A stretch of DNA of 64,000 bases, from NCBI GenBank assembly GCA_025060395.1, contig JANXCC010000001.1, forward strand, positions 306,520-370,519. Direction: 5' to 3'. The notes under the pieces were generated by a model. The model was not told the DNA's origin. It was given only the letters and a program-made list of their open reading frames with translations, and ran no database searches. Shown piece by piece: positions 8,736-17,658 of the stretch. The position numbers and the translations under genes were made by a program. Source of the DNA: Candidatus Bipolaricaulota bacterium. GTDB lineage: Bacteria; Bipolaricaulota; Bipolaricaulia; RBG-16-55-9; DRXL01. Numbering within the stretch: the first letter of the stretch is position 1; the number at the start of each line of letters is the position of its first letter.

Positions 8736-9890
8736 ATGGACTTCGAACTGAGCGAAGAGCACAAGCTCATCCGCAAGACGGCCCGTAAGTTCGCGGAAGA
8801 AGTGATTCGCCCGGCAGCTAAACACTACGACGAAACGTGCGAGTACCCTTATGAGATCGTGGAGGAAGCCAAGAAATTAGATCTCATCGCCCCAGCGATC
8901 CCCGAGAAGTACGGAGGGGCGGGGTTGGACTTCCTTGCCGCGGCCATCATCATAGAAGAGCTCTTCCGGGGTGATCCCGGCATCGCCCTTGCCATTACGG
9001 CGCGCATCTTCGGCAGCGATATGATCTTGGAGTTCGGCACAGAGGAGCAGAAGCAGAAGTACCTCGTGCCGGTAGCCAAGGGCGATTGGGTCTGCGGCGC
9101 AGCGATCACTGAGCCTGAAGCCGGTAGCGACGTCGCCTCGATGAAGACGCGTGCAGAAAAGAAGGGCAACAAGTACGTTCTCAATGGGACGAAGATGTTC
9201 ATCACCAACGGCTCGATTGCCAATTTCTTGATCGTATTTGCTCGCACGAACCTCAATCCCCCCGAGCGCCATGGCGGGATCACGGCGTTCATAGTAGAAC
9301 GAGACCGGCCTGGCTTCAAAGCGACGCCCATCCATAATAAGATGGGCATCCGCGCCTCGGATCTTGCAGAGATAACTCTCGAGAACGTCGAAGTCCCTGA
9401 AGAGAATATCGTCGGCCAAGTCGACATGGCGTTCTATCACTTGATGACGTTCTTCTCGCGTGGGCGCACGGCGGTCGCTGCCCAGGGCGTAGGGATCGCC
9501 CAAGGGGCCTTTGACGAAGCCCTCAAGTACGCCCAAGAGCGGGTGCAGTTTGGCAAACCCATCTGTGAATTCCAAGCGATCCAGTTCAAGCTTGCCGAGA
9601 TGGCCACAGAGATCGAGGCCGCTCGGCTCTTGACGTATCAAGCCGCCTGGGAGATCAGCAAAGGTGGCAACCCAGCCAAAATCGCCTCGATGGCCAAGCT
9701 CTACGCTGGCAAAGTGGCGCGCGAAGTCACCAACGAAGCCCTGCAGATCCATGGCGGCTACGGCTATATCAAGGAGTACCATGTCGAACGCTTCTATCGC
9801 GATGCCAAGATCATAGAATTGTACGAAGGGACGAGCGAGATCCAGAAGCTCATCATCGCGCGAGCACTGTTGGGGAAGATCCCAGGATAG
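8736..9890 (+). CDS. Acyl-CoA dehydrogenase
   Basis: MDFELSEEHKLIRKTARKFAEE, AITEPEAGSDVASMKT, QIHGGYGYIKEYHVERFYRDAKI; start moved to ATG after agggaggt. Confidence 0.95.
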   Translation: MDFELSEEHKLIRKTARKFAEEVIRPAAKHYDETCEYPYEIVEEAKKLDLIAPAIPEKYGGAGLDFLAAAIIIEELFRGDPGIALAITARIFGSDMILEFGTEEQKQKYLVPVAKGDWVCGAAITEPEAGSDVASMKTRAEKKGNKYVLNGTKMFITNGSIANFLIVFARTNLNPPERHGGITAFIVERDRPGFKATPIHNKMGIRASDLAEITLENVEVPEENIVGQVDMAFYHLMTFFSRGRTAVAAQGVGIAQGAFDEALKYAQERVQFGKPICEFQAIQFKLAEMATEIEAARLLTYQAAWEISKGGNPAKIASMAKLYAGKVAREVTNEALQIHGGYGYIKEYHVERFYRDAKIIELYEGTSEIQKLIIARALLGKIPG

Positions 9891-9955
9891 GAACTAATAG
9901 ATCAAGGCCTTGTCGAACTTTCTGTTCCAGCCGGTGATCTCAATCACCGGAACCT

Positions 9956-10870
9956 ATGAATGTTATCTTTATGGGCACAGCGCCGCTGGGGATTCCCACG
10001 CTGCGCGCACTGGCGCGCGCGCACAACGTGCTAGCAGTCTTCACTCAACCAGATCGTCCCGCCGGCCGTGGCTTGATCCTGACCCCTCCCCCTATCAAAA
10101 GGGTCGCCCAGGAGCTAGGGATACTTATCTACCAGCCTGAAAAGGTCAATCGTGAAGTCGAGCTCATCCGAGCTTTGAACCCCGACGTGATCGTCGTTGT
10201 GGCATTTGGACAGTTTCTCTCCAAAAGGCTTCTAGCGATCCCAAGGCACGGATGCATCAACCTCCACGCCTCGCTTCTGCCTAAGTATCGCGGCGCTGCG
10301 CCGATTCAGTGGGCGATCATCAACGGCGAGCGCGAGACGGGCTTGACGACTTTCATCTTGAACGAAGAGATGGACGCCGGAGATATCTTGCTCCAAGAGA
10401 AAGTCCCCATTAGCGATGATGACACCGCGGGGACACTGCACGACAAATTAGCAGAGCTAGGGCCAGATCTGGTGCTCCGCACTCTCGAGGGACTGGAGAA
10501 GGGCACGCTCATCCCACGCCCGCAAGATCACTCCCAAGCGACCTTCGCTCCCAAGATCGAGAGCACCATGGGCCAGATAGATTGGAACCAGCCAGCACGA
10601 AAGATCTTTAATCTCATTCGTGGGCTCAATCCGTCCCCAGGAGCGTATACGTTCTGGGAGGGACAACGCTTGAAGATTTATGCTAGCCGCATAGTGCCCA
10701 GCGACTCGATCTTTGAGCCGGGGCGGGTGATAAACCCAGAGCGTCTTCTTGTGCGTTGTGGGGAAGATGCCCTGGAGCTGACAGAAGTGCAGCCAGCAGG
10801 CAAGCGCCGCATGAGCGGGCGCGATTTCGTCAACGGGTATAAGATTCGGCTTGGAGCGAAATTTGGATGA
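9956..10870 (+). CDS. fmt: Methionyl-tRNA formyltransferase
   Basis: MNVIFMGTAPLGIPTLRAL, QPDRPAGRG, HGCINLHASLLPKYRGAAPIQWAIINGE. Confidence 0.96.
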   Translation: MNVIFMGTAPLGIPTLRALARAHNVLAVFTQPDRPAGRGLILTPPPIKRVAQELGILIYQPEKVNREVELIRALNPDVIVVVAFGQFLSKRLLAIPRHGCINLHASLLPKYRGAAPIQWAIINGERETGLTTFILNEEMDAGDILLQEKVPISDDDTAGTLHDKLAELGPDLVLRTLEGLEKGTLIPRPQDHSQATFAPKIESTMGQIDWNQPARKIFNLIRGLNPSPGAYTFWEGQRLKIYASRIVPSDSIFEPGRVINPERLLVRCGEDALELTEVQPAGKRRMSGRDFVNGYKIRLGAKFG

Positions 10871-12000
10871 GTAAGAGAGTTATCATTCTCGGAGCAGGCG
10901 TGGTCGGTCGAGCCATCGTGCTCGATTTAGCCCAGCGATACGACGTGACAGCGGCCGACGTGGATGAACAGAAGCTCGCGCGCCTGCGCGACGAGGCCCC
11001 CATACGCACCGTCGCGGCTGATCTCTCCCACGCGGAGACAGTCAAAAAGCTTGTGAAAGAGCACGATCTTGTGATCGGCGCTGTCCCCGGCTTCTTGGGC
11101 TTTCAGACGTTGAAAGCCGTCATCGAGAGCGGAAAAGATATTGTAGATATCTCGTTCTTCGCTGAAGACCCCTTTCAACTTGATGCGTTGGCTAAACAAA
11201 AGAACATCACGGCCGTCATCGACTGCGGCGTCGCGCCTGGTATGTGCAATATTTTGCTGGGCTATCACAACGCCAGAATGACCGTCGAGAGCTACGAGTG
11301 CTTAGTCGGCGGGCTGCCGATGAAGAGAAGCTGGCCCTATCAGTACAAAGCGCCCTTCTCGCCTATAGACGTCATCGAAGAGTACACGCGCCCAGCACGC
11401 CTTGTTGTAGACGGGAAGCTCGTCGTACGTGAGGCGCTCTCCGACCCAGAGTATGTTGAGTTCAACGAGGTTGGCACGCTCGAAGCGTTCAATACTGACG
11501 GGCTGAGAACGCTCTTAAAAACAATGAAAATCCCCAACATGCGCGAGAAGACTTTGCGCTACCCAGGGCACATCGAGTATATCAAAGTGCTGCGGGAGAC
11601 AGGATTTTTCAGCAAAGAGCCTATCGAGATCAACGGCATGCAGATTCGCCCGCTCGATCTGACAGCGAAGCTGCTCTTCCCCAAGTGGCGGCTTGAGCCC
11701 GACGAGCCGGAGTTCACGATCATGCGAGTCACTATTCAGGGCATCGAGAACGGTCATCGCAAAGAGTATATCTATGAGCTTTTAGATCGCTTCGATCCCA
11801 AGACAAAGATATCTTCGATGGCGCGCACGACGGGCTACACATGCACGGCCGTAGCGACGCTTGTGCTTGAGGGAATCTTTACGCAGAAGGGGATCATCCC
11901 GCCGGAGTATATCGGTGCTGATGAGCGATGCTTTCGGACTGTGATGGAGTATCAAAATCAGAGAGATGTTTGCTACAAGAGAAGAGAAAGGGCGCTTTAG
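10867..12000 (+). CDS. Saccharopine dehydrogenase-family oxidoreductase
   Basis: Rossmann VIILGAGVVGRAIVLDLAQRYDVTAADV; VIDCGVAPGMCNILLG. Confidence 0.88.
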   Translation: MSKRVIILGAGVVGRAIVLDLAQRYDVTAADVDEQKLARLRDEAPIRTVAADLSHAETVKKLVKEHDLVIGAVPGFLGFQTLKAVIESGKDIVDISFFAEDPFQLDALAKQKNITAVIDCGVAPGMCNILLGYHNARMTVESYECLVGGLPMKRSWPYQYKAPFSPIDVIEEYTRPARLVVDGKLVVREALSDPEYVEFNEVGTLEAFNTDGLRTLLKTMKIPNMREKTLRYPGHIEYIKVLRETGFFSKEPIEINGMQIRPLDLTAKLLFPKWRLEPDEPEFTIMRVTIQGIENGHRKEYIYELLDRFDPKTKISSMARTTGYTCTAVATLVLEGIFTQKGIIPPEYIGADERCFRTVMEYQNQRDVCYKRRERAL

Positions 12001-12410
12001 GATGAGCGGGGATACAGCCCCCATAGCCCACTGGGCTCTTGCCGGCGCTCCATGACGATCCCAGTGAGTTTTCTGATGTAAATCTCGTTCGTCTCGTGCA
12101 CTGTTGCTTTGGAGAGATGCCCGCCCACCGTCGAGCCGTCTTCGAGGCCCAAGATAGCGTGACAGTGAATGTGCGACTTGCCCTCGCGCCGCGAAAAATT
12201 CCCTTGAAGCGAGAGAAGCTCTGCTGGCCCGGAGACTCTGTGCTCTTTGTACTCTCTCCCCGTCCAATACGCGAGCGTCACGTCGCGCAGCATCCCGATC
12301 CCACAGACGATAGCTCCGGCCGTCAGATTGAGCGAGCCCAAAGACTCAAAAAAGTCCTCCCCTGGCTGCAAGCGCACGATAATATCTTGCCCAGACTCCA
12401 CGACGAACAT
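11997..12410 (-). CDS. PPC/DUF296-domain protein
   Basis: LRPGEDFFESL-like segment, AGAIVCGIGMLRDVTLAYW, HIHCHAILGLEDGSTVGGHL. Confidence 0.85.
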   Translation of the reverse strand: MFVVESGQDIIVRLQPGEDFFESLGSLNLTAGAIVCGIGMLRDVTLAYWTGREYKEHRVSGPAELLSLQGNFSRREGKSHIHCHAILGLEDGSTVGGHLSKATVHETNEIYIRKLTGIVMERRQEPSGLWGLYPRSS

Positions 12411-12412
12411 AC

Positions 12413-13090
12413 TTACCTAGAGCTCCAGAAATATCCGTTCATAAACCCAATGCGCGTGAGGGGCCAGACCCTCAGAAACGGCTCCCCGATAAAGTCTTTC
12501 TCTGGGAACGGCCCCCAGTAGCGACTATCATAGCTGTTATGCGTGTTGTCCCCCAGCACGAAATAGAACCCCTCGGGCACCTCCCAGCTCACTTGCCCTG
12601 CAGAAGAGTAACACCTCCGTCGAGGGTCGGGATGGCCCGGATGGTTGAATTCGTCTGTAGTCAAGGGCTGACCATTCACATACGCAAGACAGTCTTGGAT
12701 CTGCACCGTCGCCGGCCCAATAGCAACCAGCCTCTTCACGAGACGATCACACTTGCCCAGGTCACATCGCCAGAAGACGATGACATCGCCGGGCTTGGGC
12801 TTGCGAAAGTGATACGTCAGCATGTCAACAAAAAAGCTATCCCCGGGCATGATCGTGGGCTCCATCGAGCCCGTGGGCACGTAGACCCTCGCGACAGCGT
12901 AGTTCACTGTGACGAGCGTAATGAGCACAGCAATGCCAATATTCCCGACCCATTCGAGCACCCAGTCGACTCCCGGCGTCGTGGGTACGCCCACACTATT
13001 GAGCAATCGCGAAAGCCAGGGTTTATGGGGTCTCTCTTCTGAAGTCATCTCCGTATGCGTCACGTTGGGGTTTTCTTTGGGATCGAGCAT
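12413..13090 (-). CDS. lepB: Signal peptidase I
   Basis: VPTGSMEPTIMPGDSFFVD (catalytic Ser), KRLVAIGPATVQI (catalytic Lys), FVLGDNTHNSYDSRYWGPF. Confidence 0.95.
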   Translation of the reverse strand: MLDPKENPNVTHTEMTSEERPHKPWLSRLLNSVGVPTTPGVDWVLEWVGNIGIAVLITLVTVNYAVARVYVPTGSMEPTIMPGDSFFVDMLTYHFRKPKPGDVIVFWRCDLGKCDRLVKRLVAIGPATVQIQDCLAYVNGQPLTTDEFNHPGHPDPRRRCYSSAGQVSWEVPEGFYFVLGDNTHNSYDSRYWGPFPEKDFIGEPFLRVWPLTRIGFMNGYFWSSR

Positions 13091-13094
13091 AGCT

Positions 13095-14210
13095 TTAGAA
13101 TAGCAAGCTCGAACGCGCCCTGCAAGCGCGGGCGCGCACCAGGCTGATATGGCGATAAAGAAATGCTATGAACGACATGGCCGCGCCCATCCAAATCAGC
13201 GCATAATAGCCACCGATAGGGACGATCGCAGCTCCTAGTGCCGGCCCGACGACCATCGAGATGTTGAGCACCGAGGTGAAGATGGCTGAAGCCGCCCCAG
13301 GATTTGGATTCCCTTCCGTCGCGGCCCGAAGACCCCCAACGTAGAGCGTCGCCCACGAGATGCCTAATAATATTTGCGTGGGCAGAATCCACCAGAAATT
13401 CGGAGCCAGCGCGAATGTAATGAACGTTACACTTGACAGAAGCAACCCCAAGCGCAGCAGCCCCGTGCTCCAGGCCCGATCTGTCAAGAAATACATTACG
13501 AGAAACTGCGTCCCGCTATTGATCGCCGACGTGACCCCGATCCAAAAGTAATCCGCGCCGAGCTTCTGCAAGAAGAGCGGCCAGAAGGCCCAGACCATGT
13601 GCGCCCCAATGTGTCTTATCAGCACCGAGATAAACGTCGAGCGATGGCGCACGAAGACCTCCCACAGTGAGGCAGGCTTCTCGTTATTATTGGGATCAGG
13701 CGGGCGCACGCCAAAGCGCAGCGCCAACCAATACGCGATAAAAAACAAGAGAGACGCTGCGACAAATGTGCCGCGGATCGTAAAATACGTCGCGATCGTT
13801 CCGGAAAGAAGCGATCCGACGGTCCACCCCAGCGACCCAAACGCCGAAAAACGCCCCAGACGCTCTTTCGACGCTTGCACATGCGAGATGAGCGCCGCGG
13901 GATAGACTCCCAAAGCCAAGCCGTTGAGCACCCGGAAGAGCACAAGTGAGCTGAAATTGAATGCAAAGACTTGTAAAAGAGTCGAGATCGCCGAAGCGAG
14001 CAGCCCGAAGACAATAAAGGCGCGCGTCCCATAGCGATCGGCAGCATGACCACAGATCAGATTCGTCACGACGATGGCCAGCGACGCGATTGCGGCTAGC
14101 AGCCCAACACCGACGTCATCGGCGCCAAGCTGATGCGCATAGAGGGGGATAAACGTCCCAGCAATCGTCGCGGCTGTTGTTGCGAGAAAATTAGCGAGAC
14201 GAGCCCTCAT
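13095..14210 (-). CDS. Major facilitator superfamily transporter
   Basis: About 12 hydrophobic helices; CGHAADRYGTRAFIVFGLL motif A-like. Confidence 0.87.
   Translation of the reverse strand: MRARLANFLATTAATIAGTFIPLYAHQLGADDVGVGLLAAIASLAIVVTNLICGHAADRYGTRAFIVFGLLASAISTLLQVFAFNFSSLVLFRVLNGLALGVYPAALISHVQASKERLGRFSAFGSLGWTVGSLLSGTIATYFTIRGTFVAASLLFFIAYWLALRFGVRPPDPNNNEKPASLWEVFVRHRSTFISVLIRHIGAHMVWAFWPLFLQKLGADYFWIGVTSAINSGTQFLVMYFLTDRAWSTGLLRLGLLLSSVTFITFALAPNFWWILPTQILLGISWATLYVGGLRAATEGNPNPGAASAIFTSVLNISMVVGPALGAAIVPIGGYYALIWMGAAMSFIAFLYRHISLVRARACRARSSLLF
13097..13125 (-). promoter_or_regulatory. Putative promoter of lepB, leaderless arrangement
   Basis: Reverse strand TTGCAG-N17-TATTCT-AAAGCT-ATG. 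Confidence 0.5.
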
Positions 14211-14286
14211 AGGCGTCCCGCCCTTGCTTGACTCACACGATCACCGGAGAAGATTATGCCGCAAACGTACGCGAGCTGCAAGGAAT

Positions 14287-15495
14287 TCACTGCCGGAAGA
14301 GCACACGCTCGTCTTGAAAGATGCGCACCGCAATCCAGATCGCGACGATCGCGTATACGAGCGAGCTGCTTAAGACCACACCAAGGTGCATCACGTTGAT
14401 CTGCCCCAAGAGCAGCTCTTTGAAGACGAGCACGACGTTGAAGACCGGCACCAAGAGCATCGTCAGCGACGGCTCGATCTCGCGGAACTGCGCGATCAGC
14501 GCCGGGATCATCACGCCGAAGGTCACCCAGTTGGCGTGGCTCTGCGCCTCGCGGATACTGCGTGTATAGAAGAAGAGCGCGAAGATCACCGCGCTCATCA
14601 TCGCGGCTAACGCCGCCATGAGAGCTACAATCAGCAGCACGATCTCTGGGGTGAGCGCGAACTTCAGTCCTGCTAACGTCTCCACCTGGAGCAGTCTTGG
14701 GACTGCAAAGAGGGCTGCTAGCAAGCCCGCTATGCTGATGACCTCCGCAAAGATCGTCACGACTAGGATCGCCAAGACCTTGCCGATCACTATGCTGGAA
14801 CGCGAGACCGGAGCGACTAAGAGCGTCTCCAGCGTCTTGCGCTCTTTCTCGCCCACGGCCGCTTCGAGCGCCGTATAATATCCGCCCATCGCCGCCCACA
14901 TCACCAAAAAGAGCGGCAAGAGCAGACTGAGAAAGGCCATCCCCACTTGCTCTTGAGACGCTTCGTAGTTCACGGGCGCAGGACGAACCAACTCCGGAGG
15001 ACAGCCCTGCTCGGCCAGCTTTTGGGCAACGAATTGGCGATGATAGCCCTCCCACAGGGCGTCGAATTTCTCCCGCGCCGACCGCGAGGGGCTTCGACCG
15101 GGGTTGAACTTGGCCCGCACCTCAACGGGCTCTCCTTGGGCGAGTTTCTCCTCCAATCCCGACGGAATCATCACCCAGAGGGCGATCTGCCCCTCCTGCA
15201 AAGCTCTCTCAGGGTCAGGGTGCTCCACGATCTTGAGGACTCCACTGGCCTGAATCGCAGCCACCAAGCCTGGCGCTTCAGCACCGTTGTGCACCACGAT
15301 GGGCTGAGCTACTTTTCCCATCTCCGCGCGCTCCTGCTGCACGAGCAAGCTGGGTAGCAAGACGAAGATGGGCATGACTACTAGGGGCACCACAATCATC
15401 AAGACCAACGAGCGCCGATCTCGTAACGTATCCAAAATCTCCCGCTGCCATACCGTTAAGATCTCTCTAGAGCGCACGGTCCTCTCCTTCCACAA
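14287..15495 (-). CDS. ABC-2 type exporter permease, NatB-like
   Basis: WQREILDTLRDRRSLVLMIVVPLVVMPIF, EKERKTLETLLVAPVSRSSIVIGK. Confidence 0.92.
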   Translation of the reverse strand: MWKERTVRSREILTVWQREILDTLRDRRSLVLMIVVPLVVMPIFVLLPSLLVQQERAEMGKVAQPIVVHNGAEAPGLVAAIQASGVLKIVEHPDPERALQEGQIALWVMIPSGLEEKLAQGEPVEVRAKFNPGRSPSRSAREKFDALWEGYHRQFVAQKLAEQGCPPELVRPAPVNYEASQEQVGMAFLSLLLPLFLVMWAAMGGYYTALEAAVGEKERKTLETLLVAPVSRSSIVIGKVLAILVVTIFAEVISIAGLLAALFAVPRLLQVETLAGLKFALTPEIVLLIVALMAALAAMMSAVIFALFFYTRSIREAQSHANWVTFGVMIPALIAQFREIEPSLTMLLVPVFNVVLVFKELLLGQINVMHLGVVLSSSLVYAIVAIWIAVRIFQDERVLFRQ

Positions 15496-16198
15496 GTTCG
15501 ACGAAGATCTCTTCTAGGTCTTCTTGGCCGCTGCGCTGGCGCAGCTCGCTCAGCGTCCCCACGGCTGCCAGTCTCCCTTTGTGAATGATGGCGATGCGAT
15601 CACAGAGCCGCTCGACCTCGCTCATAATATGCGTGGAGAAGATCACGCACTTGTCAGGACGACGACACTCTTTGATGAACTGGCGCACTTGTCGCGCGGT
15701 CATCACATCGAGCCCAACTGTTGGCTCGTCGAAGATCAAGACCGGTGGATCGTGAATGAGCGCGATAGCGATCGAGACCTTCTGTTTCATGCCGCGCGAG
15801 AACTGCCCCGCGCGCTTATGCATAAACGCGTCTAGCCCCAATCGCGGGGCCAGCTCCCGCACGCGCTCGCTGATCTTCTCTTCTGAGAGACCATACAATC
15901 GAGCGAAGAAACGAATGTTCTCCAAAGCCGTGAGTCGATCGTACAGCCCATTCGATTCGGCGACGACGCCCAGTTGGGCACGCACGCGCTCTGGTTCACG
16001 GAGCGCATCGTAGCCATTGACGGTGATCGAGCCAGCATCGGGCTTCAGAATAGTTGAGATCATTCTGAGCGTCGTCGTCTTGCCTGCACCGTTGGGGCCG
16101 AGCAGCCCGAAGATCTCGCCGGGCTTGACGCTAAATGAAAGGCCATCTACAGCGACAAATTTGCCAAAAGACTTACGCAGATCTTTCACTTCGATCAT
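15467..16198 (-). CDS. ABC transporter ATP-binding protein, NatA-like
   Basis: GLLGPNGAGKTT Walker A, FSRGMKQKV signature, VLIFDEPTVGLD Walker B. Confidence 0.95.
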   Translation of the reverse strand: MIEVKDLRKSFGKFVAVDGLSFSVKPGEIFGLLGPNGAGKTTTLRMISTILKPDAGSITVNGYDALREPERVRAQLGVVAESNGLYDRLTALENIRFFARLYGLSEEKISERVRELAPRLGLDAFMHKRAGQFSRGMKQKVSIAIALIHDPPVLIFDEPTVGLDVMTARQVRQFIKECRRPDKCVIFSTHIMSEVERLCDRIAIIHKGRLAAVGTLSELRQRSGQEDLEEIFVELVEGEDRAL

Positions 16199-16263
16199 AG
16201 CTTTTATTAGCCCAGAGCTACTGGCACTAACGATGATACTGACACTCACAAAAGGGCGTCAAG

Positions 16264-16293
16264 TTGCAGGACGCTTGTGCGCTTGAGTATGCT
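16264..16293 (+). promoter_or_regulatory. Putative promoter of endonuclease III gene, leaderless arrangement
   Basis: TTGCAG-N18-TATGCT; ATG 7 nt after -10. Confidence 0.4.
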
Positions 16294-16300
16294 GAGAGCT

Positions 16301-16966
16301 ATGACCATGCGAGAGAAGATCCTTCAGATCGCTCAGCGTTTAGAGAAGCGCTTTGGGAAACTGAGGTGGCGCAGCCACGGCGACCCACTGGACGTCTTAA
16401 TCTTAACGATTCTCTCACAGAACACCAACGACCAGAATCGCGACCGCGCGTATGAGTCTTTAAAGAAAAAATTCCCGACATACGAGAGCATCGTGCGCGC
16501 GCCCACGGCAAGAGTCGCTGAAGCGATCAAAGTTGGCGGGCTTCACCGACAGAAAGCCAAGCGCATCCAAGAGATTTTGAAGCGCATCAAGCGTGAGCGC
16601 GGTGATTACGATCTCAGCTATCTCAAAGATCTCAGCACCGACGCAGCCGTGGAAGAACTCTTAAAATTTGAAGGGGTAGGGAAGAAGACCGCTGGCGTCG
16701 TGCTCACCTTCAGTCTTAACAAGCCGTACTTCCCTGTAGACACCCATATTCACAGAATCACCCAACGACTTGGGCTGGTCAAGCAAAGCCAAGACCCGCA
16801 CGACGTAATGAACGAGCTTGTCCCCGACAGACTGAAATATCAATTGCACCTGCACTTGATCTGGCACGGGCGGCAGACGTGCAAGGCGCGAAAACCCTTG
16901 TGCGAGCAGTGCGTTATCGCGGATTTGTGTCCTTATCCGAAGCGTAGCCGACGGAGCACTTCCTGA
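16301..16966 (+). CDS. nth: Endonuclease III-type DNA glycosylase
   Basis: HhH LLKFEGVGKKTAGVVL, PVDTHIHRITQRLGL, C-terminal 4Fe-4S CKARKPLCEQCVIADLC. Confidence 0.93.
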   Translation: MTMREKILQIAQRLEKRFGKLRWRSHGDPLDVLILTILSQNTNDQNRDRAYESLKKKFPTYESIVRAPTARVAEAIKVGGLHRQKAKRIQEILKRIKRERGDYDLSYLKDLSTDAAVEELLKFEGVGKKTAGVVLTFSLNKPYFPVDTHIHRITQRLGLVKQSQDPHDVMNELVPDRLKYQLHLHLIWHGRQTCKARKPLCEQCVIADLCPYPKRSRRSTS

Positions 16967-17658
16967 AAATCCTCTGGCAGCGGCGCTTCAACTCGCACCC
17001 GTTGCCCCGTCGCCGGATGAGTAAATTCGATAGCAGCAGCGTGCAAGAGCATTCGCTCGATCCCAAGCTCGCGACGCAGCTTTTCGTTCAGTGCAGGATT
17101 TCCGTAGAGATCGTCCCCGACGATGGGGCAGCCGATCCCTGCAAAGTGCGCGCGCACTTGATGCGTCCGCCCCGTGCGTGGGTAAGCTTCAACATACGAG
17201 AGCTTTTCGCCAAGAGATTCAAAGAGCTCCAGACGCTTATAGTCCGTCTGCGCGAAGATGCCCCCGCGCCTGACGGGCATCATCAGGGCCAGCCAACGCT
17301 TTCTGTCCATCTGCTTTTGTAAGTGCAAGCGAATCGAGCCGTGCGGATGCACCTCTCCGATTACGAGTGCTACGTATTTTTTCTCGATCTTCTTGAGCTT
17401 GAGCTGGCGATTGAGCGAGCGAAGGGCGTTCTTGGTCTTGGCGAGCACGGCCACGCCAGACGTCTCTTTGTCGAGTCTATGCACGAACGCGGGCTGGAAG
17501 TCGGAGACGAAGCCCGAAGAGTGTAGATACTCCAGAGCTTGCACCAGCAGCGTCGGCTCGCCCATGTGCCGACGATCAGCGTGCATCAATACGCCGGCAG
17601 GCTTATCAAGAATCAAGAGCTCGTCGTCTTCGTAGAGAATCTTATCTGAGAGCGTCAA
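16933..17658 (-). CDS. RluA-family pseudouridine synthase
   Basis: VHRLDKETSGVAVLAKT, GRTHQVRAHFAGIGCPIVGDDLYG. Confidence 0.94.
   Translation of the reverse strand: MTLSDKILYEDDELLILDKPAGVLMHADRRHMGEPTLLVQALEYLHSSGFVSDFQPAFVHRLDKETSGVAVLAKTKNALRSLNRQLKLKKIEKKYVALVIGEVHPHGSIRLHLQKQMDRKRWLALMMPVRRGGIFAQTDYKRLELFESLGEKLSYVEAYPRTGRTHQVRAHFAGIGCPIVGDDLYGNPALNEKLRRELGIERMLLHAAAIEFTHPATGQRVRVEAPLPEDFQEVLRRLRFG

Noticed and set aside
8877-9782. 301-aa minus-strand ORF opposite an acyl-CoA dehydrogenase
   Set aside because: Antisense shadow ORF caused by codon bias; no recognisable domain.
14207-15055. 282-aa ORF in an alternative frame of the ABC permease
   Set aside because: Low-complexity Arg/Ser/Gly translation; the 14287-15495 frame has clear ABC-2 permease features.
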